In this document: positions 11,285 through 22,400 of the stretch, one piece after another
Numbering within the stretch: position 1 is the stretch's first letter
How the letters are laid out: each line of letters begins with the position of its first letter
Assembly (NCBI GenBank): GCA_015852425.1
Contig: JAAAIG010000125.1
Span: forward strand, 510-61,652
DNA from: Gryganskiella cystojenkinii
Taxonomy: Eukaryota; Mortierellomycota; Mortierellomycetes; Mortierellales; Mortierellaceae
Direction of reading: 5' to 3'
Length of the DNA: 61,143 nt
The notes under the pieces: generated by a model
The model's database searches: none
What the model was told of the DNA's origin: nothing
What the model saw: the letters and a program-made list of their open reading frames with translations, nothing else
Position numbers and translations under genes: made by a program

Positions 11285-14200
11285 CTATTGCCGTTGACAG
11301 CGTCGATGAATTATCTCCGAGGCACCCTCAACCGTAAGCGCATTCGTGCTTGTAGACGGAACAGGTCCTCGGTCCACTCTGCTCGTTATCATGTGTCCGG
11401 TAGTTGAGGCAGGAGACATAACAGTAGTAGCTGCTGATGTTGCTGTCGTTGCAGCTTGCGTCACCAACGCCGTTGCCGCTCGCACTGTTCTCGTCGATGT
11501 CGTCGACACTGTCGATCTTGTTGATGACCCCGACGAGGACAACGAGGCTGTGGATGACTGCAAAAACATCCTACGCCGCTCTTTAACGGAGGGACCAAGC
11601 GCTCCAACCTTCGGCCCCCCACTTCCAGCTCTACCTCCGATCGTAGTCGTCATTACTTGTGGGGTAAATGTTGCCGAGGTAGAGGCGAACATCGACGCTG
11701 GATTGATATTATTATGTTGTGCCTGTGTTGTTGCTAATGTTGCTGCTCCTGATGACGAGGATGAAGACACGCTTGCAAAAAAAGACTCTGTCAGAGGCTG
11801 TCTTGTTGATCCAGGAGCATAGATCGGATACAGCGATGATGTCGAGCCGCTCGATCGAGTCAAATTTGATCGAAAACTCGGCGTCGAAGTTAAAGATGCG
11901 GATCGGACCTCGCCCTTTTGCTGTGGTTGCTGTTCCTCCGCGGCCAGGACAGTCTTGGGTGTCCACGAGGATGCCCTCGATGACGAAGATACCCAGGAGC
12001 GCGCCCTTTCAATCCTCGTCCGTGCTTCGGCAGCCCCTGCTCTTGAAGGGAGATTTTGGAAAGGGTGGTCCTCGGGCACATACGGCTTCCTGAAAGCGGG
12101 CTCGAATTCCAGTTTGATCTTGGACCGAGACCTTTGTTCGGTCTTTTGGTCCGTCGACTTGTCTGTCGTTTGATCCTTCGAAACCAACGCGGTGACTACC
12201 CCGAGCTTGTCCTTGATCGGGATTTGACTTGAAGGCACGATTAAATCCGTTGGCGTCTGGCCATTGAAGAGTTGTCGACTGCTGATGACTTCACCACCAG
12301 TGCCATTGCTTTCTGTCCCCTGACTGGTACTGCCACTCTTCTTGACGCTGACAGAATTGACGCGACCTAGGTCCTTGTTATTTCCATCAATGCCGCTGCA
12401 CCCTGCTTTTCTGGCCGAGCTTTTATGGCTATTAGCGCTGACCGACTCAAAGATGTCGAAAACTTCATCAGCACTGCCAACAACCTCATCGTTGTACGTC
12501 TTCGCGCAAAAGCTTGATTTAGTCCATGATTGAGCACCCTGTGAAGGCGCCACATCCAAGTACTGCAAAGTCCCTTCGCTCTCGCTTCCATTGTCCTCTT
12601 GGTCAATATTTTCTGAGGATATCCAATCCGTGGTCCCTGCCATTGGTTCATCGATCGAGCTCGGACCAGATTGCAGGATTGATGTCGTTGAATTTATGGA
12701 AAAGAGAGATATTATGCTCTCTGTGCCGTCATTGTCGTTTTCTGTACTCTCGAGGAGCAAGTTCGTCTCTCCATTAACATTCATGTGTGTCGGAATCAGT
12801 CGAGAAGGCGTTTTTGTCAATTTCATATGCATCATGTCGGCTAGGGGAAGGTCGTCCAACCAAGACGTAATATTGGCTCTTTCCATGGTGGGTGACTGGC
12901 ACGGCAAGGCGCCGCCTTCTCCAGCACGCATGGTCAACAAGGAATAGGATGCCTTTGCCGATTGCCTTGTCGCTGTTGGTGTCATGAATCCTTTGCTCAC
13001 CTGTCGGACACCGTCTACAAATCCCAGAACTGATTCAGGTTTGGGATTTCGGGCTACTGGCGCTATCTCGCCCGTGATAACCTTGGCCGTATTCCTGCTC
13101 GAAAGACGTTCCGTGTTGACCCCTCCGTGTACTTTGGCTGTTGATTCTGGGGAAACTGAATTCGACTGAGCCGCTGTAACATCGTCGCGAAATGAACCTT
13201 GTCTTTGATTCAAGTTTATGACCACACTACCGGAGGATTGTTGAAGAGTAGCTCGTTCCTTGCCGCCTTTGTCTTTGATTTGAGAGCTATTCCTACCAGA
13301 CCCTTTTAAAAAACCCCCCAAAATATACCACACCGAGAGCGGTCAGCTTTTCTTTTTTTTTCTTTTTTTTACTGTGTCACCATTCCGTGATTACCTGCGC
13401 ATTGACCTCCGATTCCTCTTGTAAAAGCGGCCCCGTCCCTTGCTGAAGAACACGCAAGGTGAGAACTCGTCTCATCCTGACCGCCGAGAGTTTCTAGATG
13501 GAGGACAAACTCTCGCTTGTTGTGCTTCTCCGAGGGGTTCCTCGTCAAAGACGTTATGCCAGTGGTACCATGATATTCTTGCTTTGATAGATCGAAAGAG
13601 CGGTGGGCAGGTGTGAACTCTCCGATGATATCCCCGATAGGATTTGGCGGCGATTGTTGAGTCGATCGTGAAGGCAAGACTTTCGCCACGTTAGTAGCGC
13701 CTATTACGGATGTCTTTTTCGCTAGCAAGGTCGCTGTGTTCGACAACAGAGGGTATGCAGTCGCGTTTTTATTCTCGGCACCAGTGCAGAGCATGGCATT
13801 GGCTGCTAAGGAGGAAATATTCGGCTCAGAGTCCTTTTGATTGTTGGTGCTTTGAGTATGTCCCGAAGGCGCTGTGACAGCGATGATAGGAAGTTGATTT
13901 TGGCCGAGGAGAACATGAGGGCCATCCTTACAGTAACGGTGGATTTGATTCAAGAGAACCCGTGCTTCTTGGACCAGTGTATTCAAGGCCGCGTTGTGGA
14001 AACGGGGTCGGAACAATGGATGACGGGGTAGTTGTAAAAGAACACATCTACAGAACCTCAGCGAGAGAACCATGCCAATGTCCAGATTTTCTCTTGGGTC
14101 TGCTGGGTTACTCTTGTTGGAAAGAAGGACGGTATGCGATAAAGTCGAACCAGGTACGGTGTGGATCGAGACCAGCTGGTCCTGGTGATTGAGACGATGG

Positions 14201-14313
14201 ATGGATCGAGAAAGAGAGTGGAGAAGAGCGACTTGGCGAAGAAAAGGTATGTTGGGGTCAATTATCAGAGGTGCTGCGAGCCAGTCCAGTCGATGCAAAG
14301 TATCTCCTGTCAT
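11285..14313 (-). CDS. Unrecognised Ser/Thr-rich protein (978 aa)
   Basis: Two exons give 978 residues: 14313-13395 and 13302-11285. The intron (13394-13303) has GTAATC, a CTGAC branch and an AAAAG|GG acceptor that keeps frame; the nearer GTAG acceptor would not. I do not recognise a family. The first ~130 residues look folded, with hydrophobic and aromatic residues spread through them (LDWLAAPLIIDPNIPFLRQV, then repeated Leu/His/Arg segments). The rest is low-complexity Ser/Thr/Gly sequence typical of disordered regulatory proteins. One short conserved-looking basic/aromatic patch, KLEFEPAFRKPYVPEDHPF, sits in the second half, followed by RARSWVSSSSRASSW. No signal peptide or membrane segment is evident. 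It shares a divergent upstream region with DENND6. That it is a real gene rests on the length of the open frames and the clean intron, so function stays unassigned. Confidence 0.6.
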
Positions 14314-14977
14314 CTTGAAGGAAAGAAAACAAGAAGGGTAAGATGAGAAAGGGATCTCAAAGGATTAGTTAGACTCGGCGCGGATGGAGAATTGTGAGTG
14401 TGGGTGTGGATGTGATAGATGAAAGATAGCACAAGCAGAGAAGAGGAGAGAAGTGGAGAAGAGAAACAAAGAGCCAAAAAAAAAAAGGGTGGTATCTAAT
14501 GGAGATGAACAAGCCTGAGGTGAAGACAAAAGGAAGGGAATAAGCCCGATTAGGGTGCACAAGCAGAGAAACCAAAGTAAGCGGGAAAAGAGGCGGAGGG
14601 AACGGAAACAGAGGAATAAATTTATTCAAATATCCAGAATGGTCTGACCAATTCTTTTTTTCTCCCATCCAACCATCTTCATTTCTTGTCTCTCCTTTTA
14701 TCATTCATTTCTTCCCTCTCAGTCACTCTCTCTGTCTCTCTCTGTCTTGCTGTCTCTCTTCACTGCTCCTCTCCTTTCTTCTCTTATACTGTCATCGCTC
14801 CGGTTGTCATCCAACCTCCGTAATTCTTCCGGTTCCTTACTTCGTTCATACATTTTTTAAAAACATCTGATCACCTTAATTCCATTAAGCAATCCTCGCA
14901 GCATTCCTTGGGCCGTGACCCGTTCTTAACTTCGCGAGCTCCGTATACTCCTCTTCACAAAAGAGGCCTTCTTCAAT
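14314..14977. promoter_or_regulatory. Divergent intergenic region, Ser-rich gene / DENND6
   Basis: This 664-bp region separates two start codons pointing apart. It contains a dense CT microsatellite-like patch (about 14719-14762, CTCTCTCTGTCTCTCTC and variants) and short A/T runs. No open frame here has support. Promoters for both genes presumably lie in it. Confidence 0.5.
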
Positions 14978-17900
14978 ATGGCCCTGCAAGATAGTGGTCT
15001 GCCTGACTCGCCCAAGGCCACGAAGCATCTCTCGCAACCGTACACCCACAACATGCACTCCATGAGCACAGAGTCCCTTCCAACCCTCTTTGGTGCTACC
15101 TCTCTTCGAAGGACTCACTCCAACGTCGTCTCAAAAACCCGTCCGACCAAGGGTTCTGCCAGTCTCACTTCTTCCACTCCGGCCTCCCCAATCGCCTCTG
15201 GTGGTGTTTCTGCTTCCTCTACGTCTCCCTCTCCCTCTCCGTCTTCTCTACGCGCCAACAGCAACAGCAGCTACCACAACGGCAGCCTCCCTTCTCATTC
15301 TACTATCCCATCCTCTCCTGGATCCAGATCAGGACCAACAGGATCCTCAGGACCGTCAGTATCAATCGCATCAGAACCAGTACCGACTTTCTCCAAAGCA
15401 AAAGAGCACTTGTCAACGTCAGTGGGTTCACTAACAGCTACAGCTCAAACCGGACCAGCAACAGGACCAAGACGACCAAACATTGATGTCATCCCAGAGC
15501 ACTCTTCCGAGCTGAACGAGAGCCACAGACGCAGACCGAGTAGCTGGGATATTATGGACATGCTTGCCATTGATCAACTTCGGCAGTGGATGGTCTGTTT
15601 CTGTGTGGTCAACTTTGACCTCGAAAAAGGACAAGGCAAGTAGGCAGGATCATCGATTCGAGGTGGTTTTCCTTTTATTCATTTATCATCCACCCCCCTC
15701 CACACTCCTCGATTCTATTTTTTGTTGCAGTTCAGCCACAGCAAGCAACGATTGGCAACGACAATGTCAACAGCAAAAAACAGTTCAGGAACAAAAACCG
15801 AAAGCGAGGGAACAGGGCATCATTGTTCTTGGCAGCAAACATAAGAGATCATCTAAGTGAGAGAGAAACAAGGCGAGAGAGCAAGAGAACATCTGATGAC
15901 CACTGGTCAGAAACACGCTCTCAGAAACCAAAAAAAAATAGAGCTCATTATTAAAACCAAGGGCAGGCAGAAGGGCACATGGACATATTCTACCCTGTGA
16001 GATCATGTCAGCAGAAGGGCAAAAAAAAAAAGAACAAGAAAAAAGGAGCATCAAACTAAACAGACCTCCTTTTGTCTTTGCTGCTTTCATGCTTTCATAC
16101 TTTCTTGCTTTCATGCTTTCAAAATAGCCATCGAGTCGGTCTATCCACCGTCAGACTTTACCCCAGAAGAACGCAAGAACATGTAAGTTTCCACTCTTGA
16201 ACCATTTCTACTATTTCTCTTTCTTTTCAACTCAAAAAAAAAAAGCGAACACAAACACAACCACCCACAAAACAAAAAACATCATCATCCAGCTTGGTCA
16301 TCCAACCACAAAAATACACACAAAATGCAACCAAAGCGCACACACGAAATACCAAAAACCAAACACCGCACACTCCCGTCTCGATCTGCTTCTGCAATTG
16401 GTCCACTCCTATCGACCAGCTTTTTTTAATGTTCTTTTGTTCCCTGTTCGATTTTTTTAGTTGCTTCTCGTCATTTCCGGACTCAAACACCTTTGACGTT
16501 GGCGATACCGTGTTCAACTTTCGCATCCGCTCGACTACTGCAGGGAGAGCTGCTACTGGTAATCTATTTTAGAATCATGCGCTACCAGTCTCTGTCAGGT
16601 AGTCAAAGAGTGGTTCTGGAAAACAACCTTCTTATACTTCAACCTTCTTTGCCGTTGCCATTAGGTCCTACAACAGACGCAGGATTTTTGTACGGATATG
16701 TTTTCTTTCGACAAAAACAGGACCCTTCAATCCGTCGAGGCTATTTCCAAAAGTCAGTCGTCTTACTTTCTCAGCATCCTTTCATTGGACTCTTTTCAAA
16801 ACTCGTCTCTGCTCTTGGACCAGCCTATTTCGAGGTCGGGAAACCCATGCTGGAGACAGCTTTTCATGATATGGCAAGATGGCGACCACCTGTCACCGAC
16901 ACTATGATGGAGTTACCGTTCATGGGAACCCTCTATCAGGTTCAGATTGCAAAGCCACATCGACCTCAGTTACTAGAGACAACGCCGTTTGAGATCGCGA
17001 CTTTCCACCCAGACACGCATATTTTGTCGAGTGTCCCCATGAACGGTGGACTGTACAAGCATTTTCAGGATCTGGTACCAGATCTGTGGCTCTGTTGGGA
17101 ACTCATGACTCTGGCAGAGCCTATTATGCTGATTGGTACTTCACCTGAGGTCTGCAGTGAATCCGTCGCTTCACTCGTTGACCTCATCAATCCTGTAAGT
17201 GATCTGGTTACATAGATTCGCTGGCAATGTTTGCTTAATGTTATGAGTATGTCATACTAACTCGAGACCTTTTCCAAACAACATATAGATACCATACTGC
17301 GGCGATTACCGACCGTATTTTACTATTCAGGACACGGATTTCAAATCTTTCTGCAACAAATCCTCGCCCCCTAGTAGCATTGTCCTTGGGGTCACCAACC
17401 CTTTTTTTATCAAAACTCTGGAACACTGGCCTCATATCATCAAGATTGGAAAACCTATGAACCGTCGACCTAACAGCAAGCTGACCGATGGCAAGTCAGT
17501 GAACGGAATCAACGGCGGTAACCGCCATGGAACTCACAAGCCCAGTTCATTAGATTTCGTACAGGGTCTGGTCAGTAAGCGTAAGGGAGCAATCCAGAAA
17601 GACACGAACATCTTGTGCATGCTGGCCGAAGCGACTGCAAACAGATCCTCACCTGGATATCTTTTGGACAATATTTTGAGAAAGCACTTTGCGACCCTGA
17701 CTGAGCGGTTCCTAGTGCCTCTGAACCGGTATTTTGCTACGCTGGTCCCCAACGATATGTAAGCTTACCTACATCCTCACCTCAATAGGAAACAGATGTG
17801 CTCGTATGACCCCATCCCATATGAAGAAGAAGCTTTTGCTAACTACCTAACTCAATATTGGGTCTCTATAGTTCTTTATCGTCGACTTCTCAGTTCCCGC

Positions 17901-18853
17901 ATATCGCGCCTTTTAAACAACAAACGTTTTTGAAATTCTTGTCCAAGAACCCGCCAGCGATTTCTTTCAAGACTTCTGCATTCAAATCCAACTCGGACGC
18001 CTGTCAGTCGTTCTACAAGGACTTTCTTAAATGCGGCAATTTCGCGACCTGGCTTCGCCTCCGTACCATCGCTGCACAGAATGAGCTCCGGAGACGATAC
18101 CTCGAAATTCTTTCACTTGGTGACATCACTGGTTGGGTCAAGGGAAGGAATGAGGTCGAACTGGTGGATCTTTTGGTCAGGATGCGCGAAGAGCTTGGCA
18201 CTTCAGGCTTGAAAACGGATCTCTTTTGCGGTTTCAAGTCCAAGATCAGAAATCGACCCGGTTTGGTAAGAGCGGGATCTTCGACTTCAGTGCAGAGCCA
18301 ACAAGATTCAGCGTTCATCTTGGAGGATCACAGGCGTTACAGCGATGGAACAGAAGGTCCCCATGCTGCAGGAAGCGGGAGCGGGAGTGAAAACGACTCC
18401 AGGACGTTGACTCCACCACCATCAGATTCAACACTCAAGAACGGAACCAACAAGCCCTTACCCAGTACACCAAGGAACATTCCTTTGCATCATCCATCGG
18501 CGAGACATGCCGCTGCTAGTCCGTTCTCAAACGCATCCTCGTTCAGTTCGGCCTCATCCAGAGCCGCGACTCCCTCTCGTTCTTCTTCCTCCTCTTCTTT
18601 GAACGTGGGCTGGACGGACATCATGGATGAGGAATCTGCCGGGGAGCGGGGCGAATCCAGATCGACGGTCCGTGAATCGAGCGAGGAACGACAGAGGAAG
18701 CGATTTGCGCCAGAGGCGAGTCAGATCAAGGCCTCGGCGAAGCAAAAAGAACATCTTAGGGACCAAATCCGACTTTTGATCGAAGCTCTTCCCGTTGACC
18801 TCCGCGAGTCACTGCAAGCACATGAAGACAAGAAGAGTGGCATGCGGTCCTAA
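14978..18853 (+). CDS. DENND6: DENND6 (FAM116/Afi1-like) DENN-domain Rab GEF
   Basis: Six exons give 930 residues: 14978-15635, 16128-16182, 16461-16558, 16665-17194, 17289-17758, 17872-18853. Animal DENND6 activates Rab14 on endosomes. Matching landmarks in order are QWMVCFCVVNFDLEKGQAIE, VYPP, SFPDSN, a FRIR strand, FLYGYVFFRQKQD, IRRGYFQKS, the LWELMTLAEP equivalent, YFTIQD, ILGVTNPFF, TLEHWPHII, a central FLVPLNRYFATLVP and a C-terminal ALPVDLRESL. The first ~200 residues and a stretch of about 150 near the C-terminus are fungal Ser/Pro-rich insertions absent from animal proteins. Intron 1 (15636-16127, 492 nt) is long and begins with GC (CAAG|GCAAGT); reading through it hits TAG at once. 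The gene converges on the RNF216-like gene with 100 bp between stops. Confidence 0.93.
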
Positions 18854-18953
18854 TATAGTTGCCCGCAAAACTCCTTCTCCCCAATTGTATCTATCCCTTC
18901 TTCTTAATAGACATCGCCCTGTAAAATAAACCTAACGCAAATTGTTATTTTCT

Positions 18954-21900
18954 TTAGTGCGTCCGTTGTTGTTTTGCAGCTTTTGCTACAGGGATATCTA
19001 GTTGGACTTGAGAAGCTAGGTCGGGGGCTTCCTGATGAAGAGCTTCAACCGCGCGTTGAGCTGCTGCCCTCACATCCATTTCGTTCCTTTGCACCGTGTC
19101 ATCCCACAATCGACAAACTATTTGAACAAACGTCGTTGGTTAGCATTGGTAATAGTGGCATAATAGGTTACGCAAGGCTAAGATAGGAAGAAGAGGCACG
19201 ACAACAAAAAGAACTTGATCTAAAGGATTCTTACGCTTGGGGTTCTTGGGTGCAGAGTTTGCTGGGGTTTGATCAAAGTGGCTGTAATCTTTGATCTTGG
19301 CCTTGCACACATAACACATTAATGAGTGGCACTTTGGACAGGTCATCTTGTTGCAGCCTATGCATGTTTGACATGAATACGAAAAAAAAGTTAGCGAGGA
19401 GGGACTTTTAGCAGCTAAAACAATAGATAGGGAAGAAAGTTTGTGGTTCCGAAAGGATATGTGTAAACAAATCTCCACTTGCCTTCCGTCTTGAAGAACC
19501 GTGTGGCACACTGAGCACATTCGCGAATCAAAGCTTCTGACATTTGTTCTTCGACCTTGTGTTGCACTGTCAGGACGTTGTCCTTGTGCTTCTCCTTTCG
19601 AGATTCTATGGTGAATAGAGTAAGTGAATATCATCGGTCGTTTGAATTTGAATATGTGTTTCAGTCAATTGTCAGATATGAAGAATACAGGAAGAGAATG
19701 CGGTCATGATTCCATACCTTCACAAGATTGCGGGATGTGAGTCGGCTCTTTACACAACCGACACGAGACCCGTTTGCATTTTGGGGCCTCGCATCTGAAC
19801 TCCTTGTCGTCTTCATTCTCGATCACGGCTGCATAAGAGCAGAACGGGCACTCTACAAGTCCTTCCAGTCCGGCCTACGATGAGGTCAAAAATCGACAGT
19901 TAGCAAATTTTGTACACAAAATATTATCATACTAGTTAGGACTCAAAAACGCTCTAGCAGTCGAACATATTACGAACCATCTTGAGCTCGCTCTGCTGTC
20001 GAGCACGCAGTAGTCCTTGAAAAACGGGTTTGGCCAAAAATTTTACGATTTCTGAATCGGTGAACGTTGCAGTGCATCCAGAGGTCATGCACTTTAGTAC
20101 AGTGCGCTGATATCCCAGTTCAACTTCAGCAGCCTGTCTGGAACATGAATAACAAAAGAGATGGCCATCCGCGCATTGCGCCATGCGATTGGGAGGAATA
20201 TCATCGAAGCAGCAACCACTGTAGCGTTAAAAAATATATAAAAAAGGCACACACGCGGCGCTCGGGTCAATGGCAATTCTCCAACATCATGATAACATGA
20301 TCCCGAGAACAAGATGGTTAGAGACACTTACCACTCTACCAGCTCACCCATGTCTGTATAAAACTGCAAGTTATTCTCCTCAGCTTTGATCTTCTCTGCC
20401 TCTTTGACTTCTTTTGCTGTGGTTAAATATTCGAAAAAGTGAAATGTTATTAGTAACATACAGGCGCCGCTGGCATACCGATTTTACGGAGTGTTATCCA
20501 TGTTTTTTTCCCTGCTGTATCCTTACCTATCCTCGCTCGCAACCATTGATATTCACGCGCAAATTCTAGGTCGACGCTGCCGAGATTCGGTGGACCAACG
20601 GCCTTCCGGAGGTTTTTGTTCTCCACAACTCTGACTTCATTGATAACGAGCCCTGCTGGTCCTTTCCCCTTCGAATCCGTTGTGATTTTAGCTTGCTCTG
20701 ACTGATAGGTCTTCCAGACGGTTGTCATAAAGTCGAAGGCTGGAACATAATGGAACTTGTGCTTCAGCAAGACAGTCCGAATCGTCGATGTTGAGATTTT
20801 GGGGAAATCTTGATACATCTGTCTCGCACTATGATATGAGAAAAAGTCATTAGCTTGTCTGTGTTTTTCATCGAGGAGCGTGTTCAGTTCTTTCCTGAGG
20901 TCTAGCAGAACGCGCATGGTATTTCTTTTCGCATTGAGAGAACAGCAATTGCATACCTATCGTTCGCATAAGACCCTCCGAGTCCAATGTTGCAGTCTGT
21001 GAAATCACGCGGTTTGCCAGGTGCAACGGCCGATGAAGAAGAAGAGGATCCACTGTTTGCGGAACTGGAACCCGCCAGGAGGGCATCAAAGTCTTCGTCA
21101 TCGTCACCGTCCGAATCTTCCGAATCGGATCGCTTCCTTTTGCCTTTGATGACCTCTGCTCTTGGATATTTGCCCTTGAGTTCAAAAATAACGTCCATAC
21201 AGGTATCGACAAGTTCATTCTGAGTGGTGACCTTGGGTCGCGTCTCTTCCATGAGAGTGTGGAGATAGGCGACAGAGATGTTTTCGAACATGTCCTGAGC
21301 CAAGCCAACAAAGTTTTCCATCAGATGCCTGCGTTCCCGCTCCTGTTCCTCAGCCTTGCGTCGTTGTTCTTCTCGGATCCGTTCTTGCTCCAGATGGAAA
21401 TCTTCGAAACTTGAAGGTGCCGGAGGAGGAGGATGATGAGAACATTGAGGATTGAAAGAGGAAGAGGAGGAGGAGGAAGTAGAAGAGGAAGGTGGTGCCG
21501 ATGAAGAGCTTGCTCCATTTGCAGGCGGGTGGCTTGAGTGACCTTGTGTAGGTATTGGCGTTGATGTTGAAATCGAGGTAGATACTGCTGCTGGTGCTGG
21601 TGCTGGTGCTAATGCAGATTTGTTGGACGTGGATGCAGCTACTGTAGCATGGGTTGTAGAGGTGGTTGGCCTGGGACCGTCGACCCAGTCGTTATCGTCA
21701 AACTCGATATCGTCAAAGTAGTGGTCATCATAGTTGTACTTGTAGTTGCTGTCATCATCGTCGTCGTCATCGTCCAGGACAATGACCGCGTTGTTGGAGC
21801 CAGCACGGTTTATTGTTTCAACACGGCTTGTTTTTTGAGACTGTTGGGTTTGTTGATGTTGTTGAGTGGGAGCCCAAGGTTGGGCTGGTAGTTGATATGG

Positions 21901-22074
21901 TGGCGGCCGATGGTTGTGCACGGGAGTAACAGCGACAGTAGCAGTAGCGACGGTAGCAACAGGCTCCGAGAGGATTGTATCGACAGCAATGTCGAGAACG
22001 CCACCAGCCCTGTTAAGATGAGTTTGTAGAGTGGCAACAGAGTGGTCGGGGAAGAGTGCCTGCAGACTGTCCAT
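18954..22074 (-). CDS. RNF216: RNF216/TRIAD3-like RBR E3 ubiquitin ligase with N-terminal CUE-like segment
   Basis: Eight exons give 792 residues: 22074-20957, 20894-20527, 20416-20332, 20218-19978, 19874-19718, 19605-19483, 19357-19235, 19117-18954. The start MDSLQALFPDHSVATL..AVDTILSE looks like a CUE ubiquitin-binding helix bundle. Disordered Ser/Asp-rich sequence follows, then a helical region, and the RING-IBR-RING2 unit. RING1 holds CGCCFDDIPP..CADGHLFCYSC; IBR holds CPFC..CEAPKCKRVSCRLC; RING2 holds CAQCATRFFKTEGCNKMTC, where the last Cys matches the catalytic thioester Cys of RNF216. The tail CRLWDDT and a short helix match the RNF216 extension after RING2. Intron 6 (19482-19358) has a GC donor (GAAG|GCAAGT) and lies just before the catalytic segment. 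Intron 1 (62 nt) is the least certain junction, chosen because it restores frame. Confidence 0.87.
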
Positions 22075-22400
22075 TATCGGGATGAATCTGGTCGCGACGA
22101 ATCAGTCGTTGTTAGAATGGCCACCAATCACCACGGGCGGGAAGGGGGTGTATGAGGTCTTTTTTCTCGGTAATGAATGAATGAAGGATGGGATGGGATG
22201 GTGCGTTGAAGGGGACAAGAAACAGAAATGGTGGCAAACACAAAATGACTTGATTGCCCAGTAATGAACAGAGGTTGTGGGTGTCCCCCCTCTCCCACCA
22301 TTGCCATCGATGCGCCACTTTAAAAGAGCGACTGCTTTTTTGCAGGAACGGGAAAAGATTTACGCCACCATTTATTTTAGAAAGTGCAGGTAGCATCTCT
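22075..22400. other. Intergenic, RNF216-like promoter and TRPY-like 3' end
   Basis: A 326-bp gap separates two tandem minus-strand genes. It contains short runs of G, A and T and no supportable gene or RNA. It should hold the promoter of the RNF216-like gene and the 3' untranslated part of the channel gene. Confidence 0.4.

Noticed and set aside
20902..20956. Acceptor GCTAG or a 32-nt intron in RNF216-like exon 1/2 junction
   Set aside because: The GCTAG acceptor breaks frame and 32 nt is too short. The 62-nt intron ending CTCAG keeps frame.
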